From: Lanius collurio
Taxonomy: Eukaryota; Chordata; Aves; Passeriformes; Laniidae
Direction: 5' to 3'
NCBI GenBank assembly: GCA_020086605.1
Contig: JACBWW010000008.1
Coordinates: 26,673,441-26,737,440, forward strand
DNA length: 64,000 bases
Below the pieces are notes generated by a model. That model ran no database searches. It was not told the DNA's origin and was given only the letters and a program-made list of their open reading frames with translations. Both the position numbers and the translations under genes were made by a program. Shown here piece by piece: positions 37,201 to 44,924 of this stretch (positions are counted from its first letter, which is position 1; the number at the start of each line of letters is the position of its first letter).

Positions 37201-38801
37201 TTCTTAATGCAAAACCAGTACTTGCATGGAAAAACATGCTATTAGGATGTGTCTAAAAGACCTCAGTTTTATTCTTATTTAATTTTAGAAACTGTGTCTT
37301 TATAAAGCAACAGAAAATTGCACTCCAAAACTAAAACCCTACTAGTTACCTTCAGTTTACTGTATAGAAGATGCTTTGAGAAGACTTGGGATAAACGACA
37401 AAAAATCTACACATTACCCATCCCCTTAAACCCACTGTCTGAAAATGATTGTCTAGTATCACAGAATAGAAACATACCTAATTCCACAAGCGATTTGATA
37501 AGGAGTAGTCTTCCAGGATTCAGCATCAACCTGCTTTCCATCAGGTAATGTAACTTTGATGGGTTTACTGTCATTTGCAGCTCTTTCTGCAAGGAGTGCA
37601 TCATGTTCAGCCTTAAGTTTATGGTACATCTCTAAACGTTCATTGATAAATGCAGGCCAAGGATTGAGCTGTACGTGATAAAGACAAAGGAAAATGATTA
37701 ATAGATTATTAATCTGATAGCACACCATGTCAAGAATGCCAACACAACAGAACACACTTTTCATAAACAGCTATGTGACGCTATCTATAGGTGCTTTAAC
37801 AAATAATCACCATTATTTCAGGTTACATTAATTATGTCATAATATCATAAGGCTTCATCTTAATGAAATCTGTACCACTGTACACCTGTTCAATAAACCA
37901 CATATGTTACCAAACAACCACATCATTAAACACCTGTTTACTAAACTACACGAGGAAAAAAAAAATCAACTAGAAAAGACTGTAGAAGTTCAACGTAAAA
38001 ACAAGTTTTTCTTATTAGGTCGAAAAACTGAGGGAAGCTCTATAGTCTGAGCCATCCAGACAGGAACTGACTCTGGTTTAAACACGTGGAATGACGTCAG
38101 GACCATCCGCCGGGGCACAGCCAACGCTGCACAGCCATGAACTTGGCTAGGACTGCTGCTGACTAGCAGCTGGCCCTCCGTGGAGTCAGAGGGCCACGAG
38201 GGGCCACCACGAAGTTGAAACAGACGAAAGGAGCTCATGCAGGTTTCCTTCACTTCCGAGATCTGCTGTCTGCCTCCGGCTGCAAAGGGATATAGGGAAA
38301 AGCATCACCTAGCCCAGCTATGGGAATCTGAGCTGCTCTCCTGTTACACCAGTGCAACTCAGCGTAAAACAGAACAGTGTAACTTCATGGCAAACTGTGG
38401 GAGATGCAGCTGTAACGCCTCATAAAATAGTATTTTCAGAAGGGCAAACTGCAGCAAAGCCAGCAGCGCACAGAGCAGCAACGAGGACACCTCATCCACC
38501 CACCCCCGCGGCCGAGGGGCTGCTCACCTCCGACCGCCCTCCATCGCCAGCCCCTTCCTTCATCTTCTTCTTCCCGCAGTCTGCTTTCTTCTCTTGCCCA
38601 GCTTCTACCTGCGGAGGGCGAGCACTGTTTAGTCATGCCCCGGGAGTCGCTCATACCTACGGCGCTTTAACTCGCCCCCGCCCCATACACCGCGGAAAAG
38701 ACCCGCCATGCCCGCGCCGCAGAGCCCCGGCCCAGCTCCCTCTCGGTGGGGCACAGCCCGCTCCGAGCCGCGGGGCGCACCTGGCTGTCAGCGCCCGCCA
38801 T
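25130..38801 (-). CDS. TARS1: Threonyl-tRNA synthetase 1, cytosolic (complete, 19 coding exons)
   Basis: The enzyme attaches threonine to tRNA-Thr in the cytosol. All 19 exons have GT-AG boundaries and compatible phases and add up to 2136 nt, 711 codons plus stop (human is 723 as I recall). Domains in order: a Lys-rich N-terminal tail (1-34), a TGS domain (about 66-130), an editing domain with HSSAH (exon 5) and CRGPH (exon 8), and a class II catalytic core (about 317-600) with motif 1 GFQEVVTP, motif 2 HRNE and motif 3 GSVERMIAI. The zinc ligands are the Cys of NCPGH, the His of DDAHIF and the His of IHRAI. An anticodon-binding domain follows from PFWLSP to the end. No disabling change is seen. 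The start is the ATG at 38801, with G at -3 and +4. Confidence 0.97.
25488..25529. repeat. Two-copy 21-bp tandem duplication in TARS1 intron 18
   Basis: The unit ACTCTCTCTGAAAGAGGCTT plus C is repeated exactly, at 25488-25508 and 25509-25529. It lies deep in the intron, far from splice sites. Confidence 0.8.
25937..26051 (-). CDS. TARS1: TARS1 exon 18
   Basis: 115 nt, phase 0 in, one base over at the GTAATG donor. Residues 625-662: [20 protein letters not shown], then [18 protein letters not shown]. This is the anticodon-binding domain. Confidence 0.97.
26787..26859 (-). CDS. TARS1: TARS1 exon 17
   Basis: 73 nt, one base completing Trp, then 24 codons: [20 protein letters not shown], then YAQK. 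It marks the junction of the catalytic core and the anticodon-binding domain. Donor GTGATG. Confidence 0.97.
27518..27622 (-). CDS. TARS1: TARS1 exon 16 (class II motif 3)
   Basis: 105 nt encoding residues 565-599: [20 protein letters not shown], then [15 protein letters not shown]. It contains the third zinc ligand (His of IHRA) and motif 3 with the ATP-binding arginine in GSVERM. Donor GTAATG. Confidence 0.97.
27734..27834 (-). CDS. TARS1: TARS1 exon 15
   Basis: 101 nt, phase 0 in, two bases over. Residues 532-564: [20 protein letters not shown], then [13 protein letters not shown], part of the catalytic core where threonine and tRNA are contacted. Acceptor TTTTTCAG, donor GTAAGC. Confidence 0.97.
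29541..29618 (-). CDS. TARS1: TARS1 exon 14
   Basis: 78 nt, exactly 26 codons, symmetric phase 0-0. Sequence [20 protein letters not shown], then AFYGPK, which is the conserved GDGAFYGPK segment of the active site. Donor GTTAGT. Confidence 0.97.
30294..30431 (-). CDS. TARS1: TARS1 exon 13
   Basis: 138 nt, 46 codons, phase 0-0. Residues 460-505: [20 protein letters not shown], then [20 protein letters not shown], then WNQAEK. Acceptor is the weak-looking TATCATCAAG; the protein join (TMEQ to IEEE) confirms it. Confidence 0.96.
30520..30682 (-). CDS. TARS1: TARS1 exon 12 (class II motif 2)
   Basis: 163 nt. Residues 405-459: [20 protein letters not shown], then [20 protein letters not shown], then [14 protein letters not shown]. 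It holds motif 2 (HRNE and the [13 protein letters not shown] strand) and the second zinc ligand (His of DDAH). Confidence 0.97.
31191..31357 (-). CDS. TARS1: TARS1 exon 11 (class II motif 1, first zinc ligand)
   Basis: 167 nt, phase 0 in, two bases over. Residues 350-404: [20 protein letters not shown], then [20 protein letters not shown], then [15 protein letters not shown]. Motif 1 is GFQEVVTP and the zinc-binding Cys is in NCPGH. Donor GTAAAT. Confidence 0.97.
32076..32174 (-). CDS. TARS1: TARS1 exon 10
   Basis: 99 nt, 33 codons, phase 0-0: [20 protein letters not shown], then [13 protein letters not shown]. It begins the aminoacylation core. Acceptor TCCTGCAG, donor GTAAGT. Confidence 0.97.
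33067..33213 (-). CDS. TARS1: TARS1 exon 9
   Basis: 147 nt, 49 codons, phase 0-0. Residues 268-316: [20 protein letters not shown], then [20 protein letters not shown], then SRDHRKIGR. It links the editing domain to the catalytic core. Donor GTGAGA. Confidence 0.97.
33761..33839 (-). CDS. TARS1: TARS1 exon 8 (editing-site CxxxH)
   Basis: 79 nt, one base completing Arg, then [20 protein letters not shown] and TIKIHK. The Cys and His of CRGPH pair with HSSAH of exon 5 in the hydrolytic site that removes misattached serine (known for bacterial ThrRS). Both are intact. Confidence 0.97.
33914..33978 (-). CDS. TARS1: TARS1 exon 7
   Basis: 65 nt, phase 0 in, two bases over: [20 protein letters not shown], then YR. 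Part of the editing domain. Acceptor CTTCTCAG, donor GTAATT. Confidence 0.97.
34110..34302 (+). repeat. Diverged CR1 3' end in TARS1 intron 6
   Basis: Contains AGTCTCTGTCCTCGGAGGTT, then CCCAACTGGACAAACC and CAACCTGG-like blocks, and ends in TATGATTCT at 34294-34302. This fits an old sense-oriented CR1 3' fragment, antisense to TARS1. Confidence 0.65.
34835..34952 (-). CDS. TARS1: TARS1 exon 6
   Basis: 118 nt, one base completing Gly, then 39 codons beginning [20 protein letters not shown] and ending LLEMFK. A helical part of the editing domain. Acceptor ATTTTAG, donor GTATGC. Confidence 0.97.
35171..35292 (-). CDS. TARS1: TARS1 exon 5 (editing-site HxxxH)
   Basis: 122 nt, phase 0 in, two bases over: [20 protein letters not shown], then [25 protein letters not shown] is the conserved HxxxH of the editing domain. 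Donor GTAGGT. Confidence 0.97.
36330..36453 (-). CDS. TARS1: TARS1 exon 4
   Basis: 124 nt. Residues 98-139: [20 protein letters not shown], then [20 protein letters not shown], then QA. It ends the TGS domain and begins the editing domain. Donor GTGAGT. Confidence 0.97.
37478..37668 (-). CDS. TARS1: TARS1 exon 3 (TGS domain)
   Basis: 191 nt. Residues 35-97: [20 protein letters not shown], then [20 protein letters not shown], then [20 protein letters not shown], then CGI. Holds most of the TGS domain. Acceptor CGTACAG, donor GTATGT. Confidence 0.97.
38528..38608 (-). CDS. TARS1: TARS1 exon 2 (charged N-terminal extension)
   Basis: 81 nt, 27 codons, phase 0-0. Sequence [20 protein letters not shown], then GDGGRSE, clearly related to the human GEEKQKEGGKKKN segment. 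The basic, unstructured tail is typical of eukaryotic ThrRS. Acceptor CTCCGCAG, donor GTGAGC. Confidence 0.93.
38781..38801 (-). CDS. TARS1: TARS1 exon 1 (start codon)
   Basis: 21 coding nt: MAGADSQ, then a GTGCGC donor. The ATG has G at -3 and +4 and lies in a GC-rich first exon. It joins in frame to exon 2 across a 172 bp intron. The human start is longer as I recall, so the start choice is the least certain point of this gene. Confidence 0.82.
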
Positions 38802-38867
38802 GGCCGCGCGGAGCCGCCCGGGAAGGGGCGGGCGGGGCCCGGCGCAGGCGCCGCTCGGCCCCGTGGC

Positions 38868-38876
38868 TGATGCAAC
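38868..38876 (+). promoter_or_regulatory. TARS1: C/EBP-ATF response element (CARE) upstream of TARS1
   Basis: TGATGCAAC, a perfect match to the ATF4 composite element TGATGXAAX. It lies 67 bp upstream of the TARS1 ATG, in a position where the transcription start would be close. ATF4 is known to induce cytosolic aminoacyl-tRNA synthetase genes under amino-acid shortage through such elements. That it works here is inference. Confidence 0.6.
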
Positions 38877-39090
38877 TCTGGGCGGCCGAGCCGGCCCGGC
38901 CCGGCCCCGCGGGGACAGCGGAGCCCAGTAGGGCCGGTGGGGCCGTGCGGGGCAGCCTTGCCGTGGTGCGAGTGAAGGCGGCCCGTGACGCCCTGCGGCG
39001 GCTGGATTTGGGCCCGGCTCTGCGCCCCTAAGGGCGCGGAGTGGGGCCTGGCGCTCGCAGAGCCGCGCTCCGCTCGATGTCGCGGAAAGA

Positions 39091-39535
39091 ATCACAGAAT
39101 CAGTTAAGTTGGAAAAGATCAGCGAGTCCGACCTGCGACCGAACGCCACCTTGTCGAGTAGACCACGGCGCTGAGTGCCATGTCCAGGCTTTTCTTGAAC
39201 ACCTCCAGGGACAGTGACTCCGCCAGCTCCCTGGGCAGCCCATTCCAGCGTCTAATTACCCTTTCTGTGGAGAAGTTCCTCCTAATGTCCAGCCTAATTC
39301 TCCCATAACGCAGCCGAAGACTGTGTCCTCTTGTCCCGTCCCTTGTTCCCAGCTGGCTACACCCTCCTGTTAGGGAGTTGTAGAGACTGATAAAGTTCCC
39401 CCTGAGCCTCCTTTCTCCAAACACCCTCAGCTCTCTCAGCTGCTCCTTATCAAGAGTTATGCTCCAGACCCTTCCGCAGCTCCCTGGCCCTTCTCTGGAC
39501 TGACTCCAGCACCCAGGGGAAATCTAGCTACGACT
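39091..39535 (-). repeat. CR1 LINE 3' end next to the TARS1 promoter
   Basis: The plus strand begins AATCACAGAATCAGTTAAGT, the reverse complement of a CR1 3' terminus. It then reads CCATGTCCAGGCTTTTCTTG, CTGGGCAGCCCATTCCAG and CTCTCAGCTGCTCCTTATC. It is about 445 bp, less diverged in look than the other copies, and its 3' end abuts the TARS1 CpG island. Confidence 0.9.
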
Positions 39536-40414
39536 CCCCTTGATGCCGATGTTCGGTCAGGGATGGAGTAGTGAATGGGAGTACTCTGTGCAAAAGAGAC
39601 TGAAATTAAAACATTTTTAAAAATAGGATGGATAAATGTCTGATTTCCCAGGAGAGGGGAAAAAAATTATGTATAAGAGATTCTGAGGTGGCTGTGTCAG
39701 ACCTGAACCGCAGGAGCACCTGCAGCTGTCCCAAGGGAAGCCTCAGCTCAGTGGCTCGGAAGCTACAGACATCTCTAAGGAAAGGATGTGATATGCAGGT
39801 GTGGCTTTTTCTCTGTAACCTTCTTTGCCTCCTCTCCCTGCTGTTGTTCTCAGCTAATAATAATGTTTTCCTTTAGGAAGGCTACTGTCTTGCAGCACAA
39901 TCTCATGGTGGCTAGGGACTACCAGAGTGGCCAGTCCCAAGGCATACTAATATACCAGTGAACTCACCCAGCAATCTAGTTTAAGCAAGATGTTCATTAC
40001 CAGATTTCATGTTTTCAAGAAATACTGGCTTAGCATCCTTACTTTGAAGAGAGTAAATCACGGGTGAGGTCTTGCCTTTGACCTGTGCTGCCTGCAGAGC
40101 ACCCAACACTACTTCTAACTCCTGCAACAGCTGCCTTCTCTTCATCTGCAGCAGTGATCAGGAATGTGCTCAGGTGGATACCAGAGCACCTCAGGCTCCA
40201 TGGACTTACGTGCTGTGAGCCAAAGGTTCAAGAAAAAAAAAAGTTTTGTATAGCTTTCAAGTACTGGTTATGTAGTGGTGAAGAATGGTCAAGAGAATGT
40301 CACTGGGCTATTTGACCACAAATGCAGGAGCTTAAAAAATAATGGAAATATTTTAATCTATTTGTTAAAATATGGAAATGGAAAGGTGTATTAAATAGGA
40401 ACCTAAAGACAGAA

Positions 40415-40745
40415 TTGTTGCAGTGGGGATGTCCTGCAACATGTATTAGACAGCAAGGCCCATGGAAAGAAATATGGAACGATATTTGGTAGATGTTCAG
40501 AGATCTTTATTATCCCAGCTACCTCGCTGGGGGCCCACAAGCAGACTCTGGGAATCACGGGACAACCCAGGTATTCCAGGCAGGGGAACACAAGACAACC
40601 AACGGGGAACAGGTTTAGGGTACATGTGACTTGGGAGCAGGGGAAACCTGTGGCCAGGGTCCCCTCTGGGCTGGACCTCATGGCAAGGGGGGAGGAATCC
40701 CAACACAGAATCAGGCCTAGATCTGGATAGTTCATTTGTTATCTG
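40415..40745 (-). mobile_element. LTR-like dispersed repeat, copy B
   Basis: Same block order as 12640-12990: GGGGATGTCCTGCAACATGT, AGATGTTCAGAGATCTTTAT, GCAGACTC, CCAACGGGGAACAGGT, TACATGTGACTTGGG. The minus strand carries AATAAA at the equivalent place. Probably a solo LTR of an endogenous retroelement. No open reading frame of an internal region is seen. Confidence 0.5.
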
Positions 40746-43092
40746 AAAGTAATGTATGAGCAGCATAAATATGGGCAAACCATTTATTAAACAGCTACAT
40801 TTAATAATATCTGTGTGATATTTTGTAGCAATACACTTTATTAACAAAGGATATTTTATAATACTAACTTTTATATTTGCAATATCTCCTATAATCTTTT
40901 CTGGGTGGACAAATCACAAGTGGTTAACAGACAGAACATTGCAAAACTTACAGATAAATTATGTAAGGCCAAAATGAACAAAAAAGTGTATAGTGATTTA
41001 GATCAAGAGAAATATTAAGTATTTCAAAAGCAATTGGGAAACTGTCCCTTGTGCCAGAAGATGGCAGCAGCGAAACATGCTGATTTGATGAGACTCAAAA
41101 TCAGATCACAGCTCTAGGCTTCAGGAAATAGAATTTCTGACAGAAAGCACAAAATTAAATTACTGTCTTACTGACTTCGCTCTTAAGCAGTGTAATTAAT
41201 GAAGTGCAACTAAATTCAACCATACTCTAATAGTGTAAATTAATTTCAACGTGCTTTAATGATTATCAGCAATTAATAGATGTTTCTGGTTTGTGTGAGG
41301 TTTGTTGGGAAAAATGTGGTCAGAAACTTCTACTGGAATTGCAGTGTTACTTGGCTTATATTTCATTTAGGAAAACTAAAAATCAAAATCAAAATGCAAA
41401 TAAAACTTTAGAGCAATGAGTATAACATGTTTACACCATTTACTTGCACCATCTGTTCTAGGGAAACCGTCTGACTTGGAATACAGCACTGGGCTTTCTG
41501 TAAAATGTCTGGGTTTGTTTATATTTGTGTACATTAAATCAACTCTATTCACGGTAGAGTATTTACTGATTTCACAAACTCTGCATTAATTTGAAAATCA
41601 AATTGTATGAATGTCACCCATTTACATTGAGAGTTAAAAATACATAATTTGAATTCCAGGTCTAGAGGATTTCTATAAACTCACTTCAAACTAAGAGTTG
41701 TCATCTCAAAATTAAAAAACCTTACAAATATGAGAATTTCAGGTTTGAGAATTTAAATATTTTTGTGCAGTTTTCTGTTGTATTAATTTCACTTGGGCTA
41801 ATCTAACAAAGTAGTAGACTTCTTAGAAGTCCAGTATAGCTATCTTAGATATGTATTCAGAAATTGAAAAATGTGTGAAGGTAAATAAAAAAATAAATTT
41901 GACATTGCATTTAAATATTGTGAAAATTACAGAAGTCCTGATTCAAACTGGAATATGCTGGGAAAACTAAACCCAAGCTTTGACATTTGATATTATCTCA
42001 GCTTTTAGTGCTTTTTTATTAAAATACTTATCTTTTTAGGAGGACAAGAAAAATAACTGATATTTCACACACAAAAAAAAAGAGACAATTTGGGTTTGTT
42101 TCTATATCCATGATGGCTTGGTGTACAGCCACTATTGTATGTAGTCTGGTCATTTTCATGCACCAAGAAGTTTGCCCAAATGTTAGGCTTGTTTCTGCTT
42201 TTTCCAGGAGAGGTACATACTCATGCATGCCAGGGAGAAAATCCTCACTAACAGAAGAAATCCCAGACCTTTTGTAGATTGAAAGCACACTTCACAGAGA
42301 CAGCCTCATCCCACCTGTGCTCCCAGGGATGCAGGTCCTGTCCATTTGCCCCTCTTATCCCCTTCATACCTGCAACAGTACAGATAATACGTTCAAATTA
42401 CTCAGAGTCAGCTTGTTCTCTACAGCCAGGCAGGTTTTTTGAGTAAAACACAATGAGGTGTATTTGGTCAAATGTAGGAGATAACCAGTTTAATTGCTTA
42501 TAGTTACAGGTGCTGAGATCACAGGTTACAAATTCCAGGTGGAACTTTAATCCAGGGTCACTCCTTGACATCAGATGAGCATCAGATTTTTACTAGGAAT
42601 CCTTGGGCCTTTTGAAGAAGGGAGATGCTGGGTGATTTTCCCTTACCTCCCTCCCCCTGCTTTTTCTCCCTTCTATAAAGACAAGATTTGGCTTTCTGCT
42701 TCTTCATAACAAACATACCAATTATAACTCACGTCTCATTTCCTCTGCATCTCAATTTTACCCCTAGTTCACTTGGTTAAAATATTTTAGCATATATATA
42801 GCTGAGCTAACAATATTTTGTCTCACATCATAAAAAGTAGTAGGTGTCCATGCATTCAAATAAAATCAGCTCTTTCATGTATTCTTTTCATAGAGCTCAG
42901 ACATGTCATTTTGGGGGGCATATTACTAATCCATTACTAATTGATGTATCTAGGGTTAAGATACTTTTCCAAACTCCTACCTTTAGGAGAAAACACCCCT
43001 TCACAGTAAAACAGCAGATTCCTCCTGTTCTATAGTTCTATTTTCTATTAAGATTTGCACTTTAAATTATTGTTGTTTTTTTATTTAAAGCT
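40746..43092. other. Intergenic AT-rich sequence, nothing recognised
   Basis: Strongly AT-rich, with no coding or RNA signal and no clear CR1 copy. Confidence 0.5.
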
Positions 43093-43098
43093 TTTATT
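43093..43098 (-). terminator. Candidate poly(A) signal of the small two-exon gene
   Basis: Minus strand AATAAA 14 nt after the stop codon of the candidate gene. A second AATAAA occurs at 43080-43085. The GT-rich downstream element is weak. Confidence 0.35.
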
Positions 43099-43111
43099 TT
43101 GGATATTGGTC

Positions 43112-44924
43112 TCAGAAAAAGATGTGCTGTCTGCAGTCGTGACTCCCACTCTGGTCTTCGCTCTCAGTCTTGTGACTGGGCTGTGAGATGTGGATCCAGA
43201 GCTCCTGCCTTCCATCTCCTGTTTGTAGGTGAAGATCAAACAAAGGCACCAGTCATTTTACAGGGAAAATGAAATGTTAGTTACTTCATATACTGAGGAG
43301 GAGTAATAAACTAAGAAAAAAATTAAAATCATACGTCCTTGGCTGCCCTTAATGTTAAAAATCACAGTGATAAATTTTTAGAAACTTCTGGATCTTGGAC
43401 ACATCCTTGGTTTTTGTAACCAAATTAAAACTAGCTTTTACTTTAATTGAGGATCACCAAGTTATTGCACTACATAAAACTTTTTTGCTCATATGTGGAA
43501 TTTTCCAGAATACAAACTACTTTTTTTATAACCTTTTTTTTTTCAAACAAAATAAATTATGTTTCATTTTAGTGTGTATTTCAGAATTCAAAGTCTGAGA
43601 ATGTGGGTTTTGTCAGATATGTTTGTAATAATGGAATTAGCTTTTTTTCCCTAGTGGTATGACTGATATTATTTCCCTCAGAGTAGCATTTTCTGTTTCT
43701 ATAATATTACAGAGATTGAACTGTTCCTCTGTCTTCTTTGTGGGGCAAGTTCTCCATTCCATGGCATGACATGGCACATGGAAGAATTTTCTACATAATA
43801 CAGTTACAAGCAAGAAATGCATTTTCCAGTAATCTCCTTGGTACAGTCCATAACCTTTGATTTTCCAGATTCTATTTCTTATTCCAAGCAATCTCCATCA
43901 TACTCCGTAGCACTGGAAACTATCTCCAGATACCAAGGGATGAAAAATGCTTGCATTAGCTTCTCCTGCTAATGCTCCATCTGACAATTTTGGGAGGAAA
44001 TTGCAGACAACCCAGGGAAGTCAGATATTGCATTCTAGGATTTTGTTCTCTTTGACCATATTTTTCCTTGCAGTAATGTCCTCATTTCACACATTTCCAG
44101 TGAAACTTATTTTATTTAAGAAGTCTGTTCTTGGTTTCTCTTTTTAGCTATGACTCAAATGTTCTGGTGATGTTCTCATTAATATCCCTTTATAGTGATG
44201 TTTCATGGACACAATTCAGTATCATTGCTTCAAATGAAGGAACACATGAAAGCCGATGAAAAGAGGTACATCATAACTGTGAATTTTGTCATACTTCTTG
44301 TGACAAGTTACATAAAAGCTTTTTTCTTTGTGTTCTTTTCACCTGGAAGTATTTGGAATATTACTAGAAATAAAACTAAACTGGTAAATTATTTCAAGGT
44401 TTTATAACTACAGGGATAGAGGACAGAAAACTCCTTAGTTAGCAGCAGCTGCCACAAGGTGGATTCCTCAGGGACTCCATTGTTAGGTGCTGATCAGAGG
44501 AAAAAAATATTCCAATGGGACAAATTTAAATTTATTTACAGTTTACCTAGAAGAATGGGATGGGATGTCTTGGCAATATCATGGAACAGAAAAACCAGCT
44601 CATCACTATCTTTGAAACATCTGTTCCATATGGAAGGACTCTTTTCTTTCACAGACTAAGCAAACTTAATATTTTAATCTGTCTCAGGGAACATGCTTCC
44701 GGAAGCTGGTTCTTGCCTTCTGAACTCTCCAGTCTGTGATTTTCTCAAAACAATGATGCTTCAAACAAGCACAGTACTCCTGCAGAGCAGAGAGGACTAT
44801 TGCTCAGACCTCATGTAGAGCACTTCAGCTGATATAACAGCATTGTATCACTCACCTTCAGCTGGTGGCTTGTTAGGATCAGCAGCTCTATTCAGTTCTG
44901 CGTCCTGCTTTTCCATACTCTTCC
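43112..44924 (-). CDS. Candidate two-exon small-protein gene (55 aa), unrecognised
   Basis: Upstream exon 44856-44924: acceptor GCTTTTCCCTTCAG, ATG at 44916 with A at -3 and G at +4, and a consensus donor GTGAGTG. It encodes MEKQDAELNRAADPNKPPAE plus one base. Downstream exon 43112-43218: acceptor ACCTACAAACAG, two bases completing Gly, then DGRQELWIHISQPSHK, a Ser/Glu/Asp-rich stretch and HIFF before TGA at 43114-43112. The frame continues across the join. The product would be hydrophilic, with one Cys, no signal peptide and no membrane segment. I do not recognise it. It could also be a spliced noncoding RNA with a chance frame. Confidence 0.42.

Larger units (their letters stand above)
38480..39090 (-). 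promoter_or_regulatory. TARS1: TARS1 CpG-rich promoter and first-exon region
   Basis: GC-rich, CpG-dense stretch around exons 1 and 2, with Sp1-type GGGGCGGG at 38825-38832 and no clear TATA box. This is typical of a housekeeping gene. An inverted CR1 copy forms its upstream edge. Confidence 0.75.

Noticed and set aside
38667..39149. 160-codon minus-strand frame through TARS1 exon 1
   Set aside because: It reads through the GC-rich 5' flank, exon 1 and intron 1. Only the seven codons MAGADSQ belong to the gene.
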